DNA of 64,000 bases. It comes from an uncultured Collinsella sp. GTDB taxonomy: Bacteria; Actinomycetota; Coriobacteriia; Coriobacteriales; Coriobacteriaceae. Below the pieces are notes generated by a model. That model did not search any database and was not told the origin of the DNA. It saw nothing but the letters and a program-made list of their open reading frames with translations. Location of the stretch: the NCBI GenBank assembly GCA_934647195.1, contig CAKUFD010000002.1, forward strand, positions 124,001 to 188,000, read 5' to 3'. The position numbers and the translations under genes are program-made. Shown here in pieces: positions 25,209-34,185 of the stretch. Within the stretch, counting starts at the first letter, position 1, and each line of letters begins with the position of its first letter.

Positions 25209-26129
25209 CTAGTCGTTATCGGGGGTGTTGGCGTCGAGAGCGCGCTTGATTCGATCTCCCTCGGCAAGCAGTTCTTCGAGGCGATTTTCGTCTTTCTTGT
25301 CGAGCGCGTCGCGGTAAGCCGCGAGCGAATCAATAAGGCAGGTTATCTCGTGGCTGAGATTTTGCGCGTTATCGGTCATGAGCTCTGCCCACATGGGCGC
25401 ATTGAGGTGCGCGACGCGTGTGAGGTCGCGATAGCTTCCTGCCGAGAAGCCATGGTGTTCTTGGGCGGTTGGGCTCTTTACATAGGCGTTGGACACCACG
25501 TGCGCGAGCTGACTCGTAAAAGCGATCATTCGATCATGCCCATCGGCGTCGGTAACGCTAAAGTTTTCAAAGCCCAGGGGGCGCACCATCTCGCGTACCT
25601 GACCTAAGAGCTCAAGCTTAAGGGAATCGTCTACAGCAGGCGGTACGAGTACCAGCGGCGCACCTTTGAATAGGTCGACGCGGGAGTGCGCGTAGCCCGA
25701 GAACTGCGTGCCTGCCATGGGGTGCGCGCCCACAAAGTAAAAGCCATTCTCGCGTGCCAGCTCAAAGGCGCGCTCGCACACGATGCCTTTGATGCCCACG
25801 GTGTCGATCACCACGGGTCCCATGATGGCCTCGGTGTCAGTGGCGTCGGCAAGCGCCCGGGCATGAAGCTCGAGCCATTCGATACAGGCTTCGGGGTAGC
25901 AGGCGAGGACGATGATGTCGCACTCGCCGAGCGTCTCGTCGTTAAGCTCGCCGGCGACGGTGCCCATGCTGGCGGCGGTCATGACGTCTTCATCAGGATC
26001 CCAGGCCAGCACGCGAACGCCTGCCTGTGCATAGCCGCGGGCAAAGCTGCCGCCGATAAGACCCAGCCCCACAATGCCGGCGCATTTGGGTCCGCCTTGG
26101 TTAACGCGCGCGTTTCTCACCGTTCCCAT
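25209..26129 (-). CDS. tyrA: Prephenate dehydrogenase
   Basis: The 306-residue protein has an N-terminal NAD-binding fold (GIVGLGLIGGSFARGYAQAG), DTVGIKG, then the dehydrogenase signature GAHPMAGTQFSGYAH and a helical C-terminal domain. It has no C-terminal ACT domain, so any tyrosine feedback would need another site. The ATG follows GGAG that overlaps the aroF end. It supplies 4-hydroxyphenylpyruvate for tyrosine. Confidence 0.94.
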   Translation of the reverse strand: MGTVRNARVNQGGPKCAGIVGLGLIGGSFARGYAQAGVRVLAWDPDEDVMTAASMGTVAGELNDETLGECDIIVLACYPEACIEWLELHARALADATDTEAIMGPVVIDTVGIKGIVCERAFELARENGFYFVGAHPMAGTQFSGYAHSRVDLFKGAPLVLVPPAVDDSLKLELLGQVREMVRPLGFENFSVTDADGHDRMIAFTSQLAHVVSNAYVKSPTAQEHHGFSAGSYRDLTRVAHLNAPMWAELMTDNAQNLSHEITCLIDSLAAYRDALDKKDENRLEELLAEGDRIKRALDANTPDND

Positions 26130-26132
26130 GAA

Positions 26133-27158
26133 CTACTCCTGCACGGTCTCTTGGCAGACAACCTCGCGAATCGCCTGGATGCGACGCATAGTGTCGTCGA
26201 ATTGATCGGGCGTGAGCGCTTGAGCGCCGTCCGACCATGCCTTGCTCGGGTTGTCGTGAACCTCGATCTCCAAGCCGTCGGCGCCGGCTGCCGTGGCAGC
26301 CAATGCCGTGGGCTCAACATAGCGGGTGTAGCCCGTGGCGTGGCTGGGATCGGCCACAACGGGAAGATGCGAGAGGTGATGGAGCACGGGCACGGCGTTG
26401 AGGTCGAAGGTGTTGCGCGTGCGCGTCTCGAAGGTGCGAATGCCGCGCTCGCAAAGAATAACGTTCTCGTTGCCTTCGCTCATGATGTACTCGGCAGCCA
26501 TGAGAAGCTCATCGAGGGTACCGGACATTCCGCGTTTGAGCAGGATGGGGGTATTGGTTTTGCCAACCTCTTTGAGGAGGGGGAAGTTTTGCGCATTGCG
26601 CGCGCCGATCTGCATGACCTCGATATTCTTGTCCAGGAAGAGCTGGACGTCACGGGGGTCCATGATTTCGGTGACGATAGGCATGTCGAGCTCATCGGCT
26701 GCTTCGCGCAGCAGATCGAGGCCCTCGGCACCCATTCCCTGGTAAGCGTACGGAGAGGTACGGGGCTTGAAAGCACCGCCGCGCAGCATGGTTGCGCCGG
26801 CTTTCTTGACACGCCGGGCAATGCGAATGAGGTTTTCGCCCTCGACGGAGCAGGGGCCCGCGATAACCTGGAACTGACCGGCTCCGATTTTCACCCCATG
26901 CCCGCAGTCAACGCAGGTATCTTCGGGATGAAATTTGCGGTTGGCTTTCTTGAAGGGCTCGGAGACACGCTTGACTTGGTCCACGATATCCATGGATTCA
27001 AGCAGAAACGGATCGATTCGGCTCGTGTCGCCCACGAGTCCGATAATCGTCTCCTCCTTGCCGCGGCTGATGTGCGTGTCGAGGCCTTTTTTGTGAATCC
27101 AGCTCACGAGGTGGGAGACGGACTGATCCGAGGCGCCCTTTTTAAGAATGGCAATCAT
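26133..27158 (-). CDS. aroF: 3-deoxy-7-phosphoheptulonate (DAHP) synthase, type I-beta
   Basis: The 341-residue protein starts with an ACT/FL-like N-terminal domain (about residues 1-70, with the pattern IKKGLDTHISRGKEE). The KDSA/DAHP barrel follows, with AGPCSVEGE, LRGGAFKPRTSPYAYQG, the metal and phosphate residues in LLKRGMSGTLDE and DPSHATGY. It commits PEP and erythrose-4-phosphate to the pathway and is probably feedback-inhibited through the N-terminal domain. I use the ATG at 27158 (AGGAAA upstream); the frame extends 20 codons further. It leads the aro operon. Confidence 0.94.
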   Translation of the reverse strand: MIAILKKGASDQSVSHLVSWIHKKGLDTHISRGKEETIIGLVGDTSRIDPFLLESMDIVDQVKRVSEPFKKANRKFHPEDTCVDCGHGVKIGAGQFQVIAGPCSVEGENLIRIARRVKKAGATMLRGGAFKPRTSPYAYQGMGAEGLDLLREAADELDMPIVTEIMDPRDVQLFLDKNIEVMQIGARNAQNFPLLKEVGKTNTPILLKRGMSGTLDELLMAAEYIMSEGNENVILCERGIRTFETRTRNTFDLNAVPVLHHLSHLPVVADPSHATGYTRYVEPTALAATAAGADGLEIEVHDNPSKAWSDGAQALTPDQFDDTMRRIQAIREVVCQETVQE

Positions 27159-27208
27159 GTCGTCGGTTTCCTGTTCTGTAATAATTCGTTCAATGCGTAG
27201 CACTCGAG

Positions 27209-27214
27209 TGTATA
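27209..27214 (-). promoter_or_regulatory. Possible -10 box of the aro operon promoter
   Basis: On the complement a TATACA box lies about 50 bases before the aroF start. No good -35 is at 16-18 bases; CTGACC at 27235-27240 is 20 bases away. Tentative only. Confidence 0.3.
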
Positions 27215-27285
27215 CCAAATAAGCGTATGTATCAGGTCAGATGAACAAGTTATGCAATCTGTAACGTGGCGCTGTCGTAAGCTCG

Positions 27286-27312
27286 TTAACAATGGGGTAA
27301 CCGTTGTATACT
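27286..27312 (+). promoter_or_regulatory. Promoter of tRNA-Arg(CCG)
   Basis: TTAACA (27286-27291) and TATACT (27307-27312) are separated by 15 bases, short but with good hexamers, ending 12 bases before the tRNA. The aro operon diverges on the other side. Confidence 0.6.
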
Positions 27313-27324
27313 ATCTGCTCGTTG

Positions 27325-27401
27325 GCCCCATTAGCTCAGGGGATTAGAGCGTCTGCCTCCGGAGCAGAAGGCCGTTGGTTCGAACCCAACATGGGGCGCC
27401 A
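27325..27401 (+). tRNA. tRNA-Arg (anticodon CCG)
   Basis: The 77-base sequence folds as a cloverleaf. Acceptor GCCCCAT pairs with ATGGGGC, the D-arm is GCTC/GAGC, the anticodon stem TCTGC/GCAGA has loop CTCCGGA (anticodon CCG, reads CGG), and the T-arm GTTGG/CCAAC has loop TTCGAAC. The discriminator is G and the CCA tail is encoded. It lies inside an upstream extension of the following open frame, which is therefore not used. Confidence 0.97.
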
Positions 27402-27412
27402 CCTGCGTATGC

Positions 27413-27450
27413 GAGGATCGATTGAGGTACGCCTCGTCGATCCTCTTTTT
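27413..27450 (+). terminator. Rho-independent terminator after tRNA-Arg
   Basis: The stem GAGGATCGA (27413-27421) / TCGATCCTC (27437-27445) has a further GAGG/CCTC pairing inside and is followed by TTTTT. It closes the single-gene tRNA transcript 28 bases before the ATPase start. Confidence 0.92.
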
Positions 27451-27477
27451 ATATGCCTCGATCGAATGGCGGTAACC

Positions 27478-30249
27478 ATGAGCGATAAAACCGTGAACGT
27501 CTCCGAAGCAGAAGGAGCCGCGGCAACTTCCTCCATGGCAGTAGCAGAACCCCTGTTGGGCTTGTCGAGCGCTGAGGTTTCGGAGCGAATCGCTGCGGGC
27601 AAGGTCAATGTCAACACCGACTTAAAATCCAAGTCGGTCAAAGAGCTGATCATCGAAAATCTTTGTACGCTGTTCAACCTCATCAATCTTGTTCTTGCCA
27701 TTCTTGTCATCCTTACCGGATCCATCAAGAATCTGAGCTTCCTTTGCATTGTCGTGCTCAATACCGGCATCGGCATCATTCAGTCATGGCGCTCAAAACG
27801 CATGGTCGATAAGCTTACGCTCCTTGCAAGTAAGCGCGCGACGGTGGTTCGCGACGGCTCCGAGCTCGAGGTGGATTTGGATCAAATCGTTCTCGACGAT
27901 GTCGTTCGTCTGGGCCGAGGTGACCAGATTCCCGCCGACGCCGTTGTTGTCTCGGGCGATGCCCAGGTTAACGAAAGCCTTCTTACCGGTGAAAGCAACC
28001 TCATTCGTAAGCAACCCGGTGCCGAGCTCATGAGCGGCAGCTTTGTCGATTCCGGCCTGATCTATGCTCGCGTGATCCATGTGGGCGCCGATAACTATGT
28101 TGCAAAGATCAACAACGAGGCGAAGTACGTCAAAAAGGTCAATTCCGAGATCATGAAGGCGCTGAATGCTATCGTGCGTTTCGCGAGCGTCATCATGCTG
28201 CCTTTGGGCATCGCCCTGTTCTATTCGAGCGTGCATGTGGCATTTGAGCAAGATGGCGGCTCGATGACGTTTTGGGCATGGGTCTTCTCGGGCTCTCAAG
28301 CATGGTCTGACGTCTCGGCTGCGATTCTTTCGACCGTAGGCGCGCTTCTGGGTATGATTCCGCAGGGGCTCGTCTTGCTCACCTCATCGGTTCTTGCTAT
28401 CGCGACGATTCGATTGGCTCGACGACGCGTTTTAGCGCAGCAGCTGTATTGCATCGAAACGCTTGCTCGCGTCGACGTGCTCTGTTTGGACAAGACCGGC
28501 ACTATTACCTCCGGAAAAATGCAGGTTGCTGGTGTGTATACCGCTTCGGATGAAGGCGATGCCGTCTTGCTTGGCGACTCGGATTCCGAATCCGCTGCGC
28601 TGGTCGATTTTGCGCTCGCAAATATCGCCAAGGCAACGTCTGCGGATGCCAATGAGACGTGCCAGGCTGTCATTTCGTACTATGCCGGTACCGACATTTC
28701 ATTTGGCCAGCCTCTTGCCGTGGTTCCTTTCTCCTCTGCCAAGAAATGGAGCGGTGCTTCTTTCGAACAGGGTTCCTATGTGATGGGGGCGGCGCAATTC
28801 GTTTTGGCCCCCGATGTATATAAAATGTTTGAGAAGGTTGTAAATGCCCTTGCGGATACGTGCCGCGTTCTCGTCATTGCGTCTGTTGACGGTTTTACCG
28901 ATGAGGGCGATATGGAAGGCGAGGCAAAGCCTCTTGGTTTCGTGACCATCCGCGACGAGATTCGATCTTCCGCTGCCGATACCATCGCGTATTTCTGCGA
29001 GCAGGGCGTTGCGCTCAACGTTATCTCGGGCGATGACCCGCGCACAGTTTCGTCTATCGCAAAGGTGGTCGGTATTCCCGGCGCCGAAGCGTTTGTGGAT
29101 GCAACCACGCTCGATACGCCTTCGAAGATTGATGCTGCGGTCGATAAATACCATGTCTTCGGTCGCGTAACGCCTCAGCAGAAGCGCGAGCTCGTCGTCG
29201 CGCTTAAATCGCGCGGCCACACCGTTGCCATGACGGGCGACGGCGTAAACGACGTGCTGGCTCTAAAAGAAGCGGACTGCTCTGTTGCCATGGCTGCCGG
29301 CTCCGATGCCGCGCGCAACGTGGCCGAGATCGTCTTGATCGACAACGACTTCGCTTCTATGCCGGCCGTTGTTGCGGAGGGACGACGCTCCATCAATAAC
29401 CTGCAGCGTTCCGCTTCGCTCTTTTTGACGAAGACGCTGTTTTCCATGGGGCTGGCTGCGCTCTGCATCTTCTTCCCGCCCTATCCCTTCCAGCCCATCA
29501 CAATGACGCTCATCAACTTCTTCTGCATCGGTTTTCCAAGCTTCGTGCTTGCGCTTGAACCTAATAAATCGCGTATCAAGGGCAGCTTTCTCGTCAACGT
29601 TCTCAGGCGCGCTGTTCCCGCTTCGGCGGCTGTGCTCATCGCTTCGTGTTTGTGCATGTTTGCTGCTTCCGTTTTTGGGTTCAGCAAACCCGTGCTTTCC
29701 ACGATGTGCCTCATCTCCACCAGCGCGATTGGCTGTAGCCTGATCTGGCGCATCTCCTTCCCGTTCTCGCCGTTGCGATTGGCGGTGTTCATCTTTGTCA
29801 CCGCGGGACTCGTGGTGGGTGTCGTCTTTTTCCCAACGTTTTTCTCTATTGCGGCTCTTGGCATAGGGCAGCTTATCGGATCGGTTGTCGTGGCGGTTCT
29901 TGGTTGCCTCCTCTTCTTCCTGCTTGCAGACGTATTCGATAAGGTTCCGCAGCGTGTAACCAAGCGCGCTACTGGATTCGGACGCGGAGTGCGGATGTCT
30001 CTTCGCGGCGGAAAGCGCACCGTGAGCTCGACCGGCTCCTCGTTTGAGAGAAAGGCGGGCGCGATTGCGCGAAGGGTGTCGCGTGCTCACGAAGAGCGTG
30101 AGCTTTCTCGGGCCCAGGCGTCCGCGCGGCGTGCGGTTGATGATGCGACTCCTACCACACGGGTTCTCAAGCGCGTCACCAAGGCCGGCGGTGGAATCCG
30201 CGTCGCTATGCCCTCCTCTAAAAAAAGAAAACCTGATACCAAACGGTAA
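27478..30249 (+). CDS. HAD-IC family P-type cation-transporting ATPase (CtpE-like)
   Basis: The 923-residue protein has the P-type ATPase order. Two early membrane helices come first, then the actuator TGES loop (LLTGESNLI), two helices with PQGLVLLTS in place of the usual PEGL, and the phosphorylation site DKTGTITSG with Asp338. The nucleotide domain and the hinge motif GDGVNDVLALKEADC follow, then six C-terminal helices. The pattern around the helix before DKTGT resembles mycobacterial CtpE (calcium), but the ion is not certain. About 100 Arg/Lys/Ser-rich residues after the last helix are unusual. I use the ATG at 27478; an earlier frame would run through the tRNA. No partner gene is apparent. 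Confidence 0.9.
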   Translation: MSDKTVNVSEAEGAAATSSMAVAEPLLGLSSAEVSERIAAGKVNVNTDLKSKSVKELIIENLCTLFNLINLVLAILVILTGSIKNLSFLCIVVLNTGIGIIQSWRSKRMVDKLTLLASKRATVVRDGSELEVDLDQIVLDDVVRLGRGDQIPADAVVVSGDAQVNESLLTGESNLIRKQPGAELMSGSFVDSGLIYARVIHVGADNYVAKINNEAKYVKKVNSEIMKALNAIVRFASVIMLPLGIALFYSSVHVAFEQDGGSMTFWAWVFSGSQAWSDVSAAILSTVGALLGMIPQGLVLLTSSVLAIATIRLARRRVLAQQLYCIETLARVDVLCLDKTGTITSGKMQVAGVYTASDEGDAVLLGDSDSESAALVDFALANIAKATSADANETCQAVISYYAGTDISFGQPLAVVPFSSAKKWSGASFEQGSYVMGAAQFVLAPDVYKMFEKVVNALADTCRVLVIASVDGFTDEGDMEGEAKPLGFVTIRDEIRSSAADTIAYFCEQGVALNVISGDDPRTVSSIAKVVGIPGAEAFVDATTLDTPSKIDAAVDKYHVFGRVTPQQKRELVVALKSRGHTVAMTGDGVNDVLALKEADCSVAMAAGSDAARNVAEIVLIDNDFASMPAVVAEGRRSINNLQRSASLFLTKTLFSMGLAALCIFFPPYPFQPITMTLINFFCIGFPSFVLALEPNKSRIKGSFLVNVLRRAVPASAAVLIASCLCMFAASVFGFSKPVLSTMCLISTSAIGCSLIWRISFPFSPLRLAVFIFVTAGLVVGVVFFPTFFSIAALGIGQLIGSVVVAVLGCLLFFLLADVFDKVPQRVTKRATGFGRGVRMSLRGGKRTVSSTGSSFERKAGAIARRVSRAHEERELSRAQASARRAVDDATPTTRVLKRVTKAGGGIRVAMPSSKKRKPDTKR

Positions 30250-30301
30250 CAAACAGCACGTAGTATCGACGATTACCACCAACGACCAGAGAGGGTTGAA
30301 C

Positions 30302-32965
30302 ATGAGCAAAGAGGGGATGCGCATTGGTTATGCGCGCAATGAGTTTTCCTGCGGGGGCGAATCGATCGCGTATGCGCGCGTTCTGGATATTCCCGGCGCG
30401 GACCGTCTTCCCGTTTGTTTGCGTGTCTTGCTCGAAAACGTCTTGAGGCGTGCGGAAACCGAGCAGCAGGCCCAGGCTTCCGCCCAACGCATTGTCGATG
30501 CTGGCCTTGCTGGCGAGGCTGGCGGCGAGATCGAATTCATGCCTGCCCGTGTTCTCTTTCAAGACTTTACGGGTGTTCCGGTATTTGTCGATTTTGCTGC
30601 CATGCGTGATGCCGCTTCGGATAGGGGCGGCGATGCCGACCGCATCAACCCGCAGATTCCCTGCACGCTCGTAGTCGATCATTCCGTGGCCGCCGATGTC
30701 GTTTCGTGCTCCTGTGCTGCCCTCGAAAATGCTCGTATCGAGGCCGAGCGCAACGCAGAGCGTTTCTCCTTCCTCAAATGGAGCGCTAAGAGCTTCGATA
30801 ACGTACAAATCGTGCCGCCTGGTGTCGGCATTTGCCATCAGCTGAATATCGAGCGCTTTTGTCAGGTTGCGGTAAGCGATGGTGACGAGATTCCTGTCAT
30901 GTATTTCGATTCGCTCGTGGGTACCGATTCCCATACCACGACAGCAAACGGCATGGGCGTGCTCGGGTGGGGCGTTGGCGGTATCGAAGCGGAGGCCGCG
31001 GCTTTGGGCCAGCCGATCACGATGCTCGTTCCCCCTGTTGTGGGCGTTCGACTCACCGGTTCGCTTTCTGCCGGCGTCACCGCAATGGATCTTGCCTTGA
31101 CCTTTGCCGAGCGCCTTCGTTCGGTGGGCGTCGTTGGCAAGCTTGTCGAGTGCTTTGGCGAGGGCGTGTCCACGCTTACTGCCACCCAGCGTGCGACGGT
31201 CGCTAACATGACTCCGGAGTACGGCTGCACCTCGACGTTCTTCCCTGCGGATGAGAAGACGTTTGCTCAGCTTGAGCTTTCCGGCACGGATAAGGCCTCT
31301 ATCGAACGAGTGCAGGCTTACTTGCGCGTTCAAGGTGTCGATGCCGAATCGCTCGTCGGCGCCGATATCGTTTACTCTCAGGTCATCGACATCGATCTTT
31401 CCGAGATCGAGCCTTCGCTGGCGGGTCCCTCGCGCCCGCATAATCGCGTCGTGGTTTCCGGTCTGCAACAGCGCTTCCGCGATTCGTTGGCGCAGCATGG
31501 ACGTGCTCCGCAGGATACCGTCAAGACCGTCTCTTTTGATGGTGATGACTTTGAGCTAACGCACGGCGCGCTTGGTATCGCTGCCGTGACGAGCTGCACC
31601 ACGGCAACCGATCCGGCCATGATGATCGCTGCCGGCCTTGTGGCAAAGAAGGCCCAAGAGCTTGGATGCACCCCGCTTCCTTGGGTTAAGAAGGTCTTGG
31701 CACCCGGCTCCCACAGCACTACCGAGATTCTTTCTCGTGCCGGACTTGTCGAGCCGCTGGCGCAAATGGGCTTTTCCGTTTGCGGTTGGGGCTGCATGAG
31801 CTGCATCGGTAACTCCGGTCCGCTTTTCGACCCCATGCATGAGGTCGCCGAAGATCTTGAGCTTACGAGTATCCTTTCGGGCAATCGCAATTTTGATGGG
31901 CGCATTAGTCCCGATGTGGCTCAAAACTATCTTGCTGCACCTGCATTTGTGGTGGCTTATTCCCTTGCCGGTACACTCGATATCGACCTTTCAAATGAGC
32001 CTGTGTGTACGGGAGCTGCCGGTCCGATCTACCTTGCCGACCTGCTTCCGCAAGACCAGGAGGTCGAGGCGCTTCTGCGCGAGGTCGTTTCCGCCGATCT
32101 ATTTGCTGAAACGGGAAAGACGCTGTTTGACGGCGATGAGCATTGGCGCTCTCTGTCCGTGAATGCCACTTCTACGTTCGAGTGGGGCGATGAATCGACC
32201 TACGTTCGCCGTCCTCCCTATTTCGAAGATGCCGTGACGAGTGACTCTTTTGAGCTTTCCGGTGCCCGTGCGCTCGCTAACCTTGGCGACTTTGTGACAA
32301 CCGACCATCTTTCTCCCGCAGGGGCTATCGCGCCGGATTCACCTGCTGCGCGTTACCTGCGCGAGCGCGGTATCGAGGAGTCTCAATTTAACACCTATGG
32401 CTCGCGCCGCGGTAACCATGAGGTCATGATGCGCGGTTGCCTTGCCAATGTGAAGCTTGTCAACAAGCTCGCGGAAGGTAAGGTCGGCGGGTACACGTGG
32501 GACCACTGGGACGCAAGCGTCTCCACTATTTTTGATGTTTCCCAGCGTGCTGCTGCCGAAAAGACTCCTCTGGTTATTTTGGCCGGTAAGATGTACGGTT
32601 CAGGCTCTTCCCGCGACTGGGCGGCCAAGGCCCCTCAGCTTTTGGGCGTACGCGCGGTCATAGCGCAGAGCTTCGAGAGGATCCATCGTTCCAATCTGGT
32701 GGGCATGGGCATCCTGCCGCTTCAGTTTAAGGAAGGCGAGAGTGCCGACTCCTTGGGGTTGAACGGCCACGAGGTTTTTGACATCGCTCCCGTGGATTTT
32801 TCGCAGGGTCTTCCTTCTCCGTCGTATGCTCAAATCACGGCATTGCGTGAAGACGGCTCCACCGTCAAGTTTGAGGCCGAGGTTCGTGTGGATACTCCGA
32901 CAGAAGGCGCGTATTTCCGCGCTGGCGGAATCCTGCCTTTCGTTTTCGATACGCTGATGGCGTAG
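30302..32965 (+). CDS. acnA: Aconitate hydratase (AcnA type)
   Basis: The 887-residue protein is a full AcnA/IRP-type aconitase. The Fe-S cysteines are in VTSCTTATDPAM and in GWGCMSCIGNSGP, and the remaining active-site segments are GTDSHTTTANGMGVLGWGVG near the N-terminal half and the swivelling C-terminal domain with YGSGSSRDWAAK. It interconverts citrate and isocitrate. The open frame extends upstream through the ATPase tail; I use the ATG at 30302 after GAGAGGG. Citrate synthase and isocitrate dehydrogenase are not in this window, so it may feed glutamate synthesis rather than a full TCA cycle. Confidence 0.96.
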   Translation: MSKEGMRIGYARNEFSCGGESIAYARVLDIPGADRLPVCLRVLLENVLRRAETEQQAQASAQRIVDAGLAGEAGGEIEFMPARVLFQDFTGVPVFVDFAAMRDAASDRGGDADRINPQIPCTLVVDHSVAADVVSCSCAALENARIEAERNAERFSFLKWSAKSFDNVQIVPPGVGICHQLNIERFCQVAVSDGDEIPVMYFDSLVGTDSHTTTANGMGVLGWGVGGIEAEAAALGQPITMLVPPVVGVRLTGSLSAGVTAMDLALTFAERLRSVGVVGKLVECFGEGVSTLTATQRATVANMTPEYGCTSTFFPADEKTFAQLELSGTDKASIERVQAYLRVQGVDAESLVGADIVYSQVIDIDLSEIEPSLAGPSRPHNRVVVSGLQQRFRDSLAQHGRAPQDTVKTVSFDGDDFELTHGALGIAAVTSCTTATDPAMMIAAGLVAKKAQELGCTPLPWVKKVLAPGSHSTTEILSRAGLVEPLAQMGFSVCGWGCMSCIGNSGPLFDPMHEVAEDLELTSILSGNRNFDGRISPDVAQNYLAAPAFVVAYSLAGTLDIDLSNEPVCTGAAGPIYLADLLPQDQEVEALLREVVSADLFAETGKTLFDGDEHWRSLSVNATSTFEWGDESTYVRRPPYFEDAVTSDSFELSGARALANLGDFVTTDHLSPAGAIAPDSPAARYLRERGIEESQFNTYGSRRGNHEVMMRGCLANVKLVNKLAEGKVGGYTWDHWDASVSTIFDVSQRAAAEKTPLVILAGKMYGSGSSRDWAAKAPQLLGVRAVIAQSFERIHRSNLVGMGILPLQFKEGESADSLGLNGHEVFDIAPVDFSQGLPSPSYAQITALREDGSTVKFEAEVRVDTPTEGAYFRAGGILPFVFDTLMA

Positions 32966-32995
32966 TTGTTTGTTCGTTTTTGAATGGAGTTGTGC

Positions 32996-34096
32996 GTGAT
33001 CTGCCCGAACTGCCTCAAGACTGTTGAAGACGGAACCACGTTTTGCCCTCACTGTCATGCCTATGTGGGCAGTGAGGCAGGGGGGGACCGTTCTGACTTC
33101 GTCTTTTGCGAGGGTTGCGGAGCACGCCTCTCCATTCATGATCGAACATGCCCAAAATGCGGCAGGCCGGCCCCTGGCATTCTCTCTGTGGAATCGGCCT
33201 CTTCAGATCTCGCTGCAGGGAGAACCGCCAGCTTCCCTCGCCTCACTCCCGACCTCATTAATACGGAGAGCTCCCGTCCATCTTCGGTTTCGGTTGCCGA
33301 GGTTCTGAACGATACGATGAGTCCTGCTGAGACCTCGGTTTTGCGTGCGGCCGATCTTGAGCAGCAGGCAAGAAAGTTTGCTCCCGCATCTTCGCAAGAA
33401 GATCCCTATCATTCTCGACGTCGTCCCCGTAAGGGGCTTATTGTTGCGCTCATCTCCCTTCTTGTTGTGGGCGGAGCTGCGAGTTTTGTCTATTTTGATC
33501 CCATGCATGTCATGCCGGGGTTCTACGAGTCTTTCCAAAATGCCGCGCACGAGATGTTCCCGAGTCGACAGCTCCCTGAAGATCCGGACACCTCGGCTGT
33601 GACGCCGGCGGAGTCGGACAATGAGGAGGAAAAGCAGAACTCCCGGCCCCTTACCGATGACCAGGTATTCGATAAGTTGACAACCATCTATCAGCAGATT
33701 GTCGATTATGGTTCCGCCGACCAATTTGGTTCTTGTGTCGATGCTTTTAATAGCGCATATCTTGCCAAGTCGCATGCCGATCGCGAAGAAGCTTCTGCCT
33801 CGGCATACGAGCTTCGCGACAGTGTTCAAAAGACGATAGACGAGCTTGATTCGCTGCAAGCGCCCGACGATACGGTTTACGCCGAGGATATCGATCATAT
33901 GAAGCAGTTAGCCCAGTGGATGTACGGTCGTATCGATCAGATCTGTGCTTCTTGGGATGTCTCCCTTTCCTATGAAGACGGCGATCTGCCGCGCGATCAT
34001 CAGGATGAGATTTTGGCGCCCATGCGTCGGGCTGGCAGCAGCGATTACGATTCCTACTATGAGAATATCGAGGCATGGGAACCTCAGCGTAAATAG
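32996..34096 (+). CDS. Zinc-ribbon membrane protein of unknown function
   Basis: The 366-residue protein begins with two zinc ribbons: ICPNC...FCPHCH, then FCEGCG...TCPKCG, eight potential metal cysteines/histidines in the first 65 residues. A disordered Ser/Glu-rich stretch and a basic segment (RRRPRKG) lead to one transmembrane helix near residues 146-166. About 200 hydrophilic residues follow, so the C-terminus is probably outside. I prefer the GTG at 32996, six bases after GGAG, over the ATG at 32984. The extracellular part matches no family I can name. It sits between aconitase and a cyclophilin. Confidence 0.7.
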   Translation: MICPNCLKTVEDGTTFCPHCHAYVGSEAGGDRSDFVFCEGCGARLSIHDRTCPKCGRPAPGILSVESASSDLAAGRTASFPRLTPDLINTESSRPSSVSVAEVLNDTMSPAETSVLRAADLEQQARKFAPASSQEDPYHSRRRPRKGLIVALISLLVVGGAASFVYFDPMHVMPGFYESFQNAAHEMFPSRQLPEDPDTSAVTPAESDNEEEKQNSRPLTDDQVFDKLTTIYQQIVDYGSADQFGSCVDAFNSAYLAKSHADREEASASAYELRDSVQKTIDELDSLQAPDDTVYAEDIDHMKQLAQWMYGRIDQICASWDVSLSYEDGDLPRDHQDEILAPMRRAGSSDYDSYYENIEAWEPQRK

Positions 34097-34115
34097 CACC
34101 TCGTTGCATGCCGAA

Positions 34116-34145
34116 TTGATGAATGGCTCCCCTTCTTGCTACACT
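34116..34145 (+). promoter_or_regulatory. Promoter of the cyclophilin-TPR gene pair
   Basis: TTGATG (34116-34121), an 18-base spacer and TACACT (34140-34145) lie about 40 bases before the cyclophilin start. Both hexamers are reasonable matches to the main sigma factor consensus. Confidence 0.5.
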
Positions 34146-34185
34146 AGGAGGGATATATCCAACTTCATGTCCAAGGGGTTTTAAT

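Noticed and set aside
27304-27477. N-terminal extension of the P-type ATPase frame
   Set aside because: It would be translated through the tRNA-Arg and its terminator hairpin; the ATG at 27478 is preferred.
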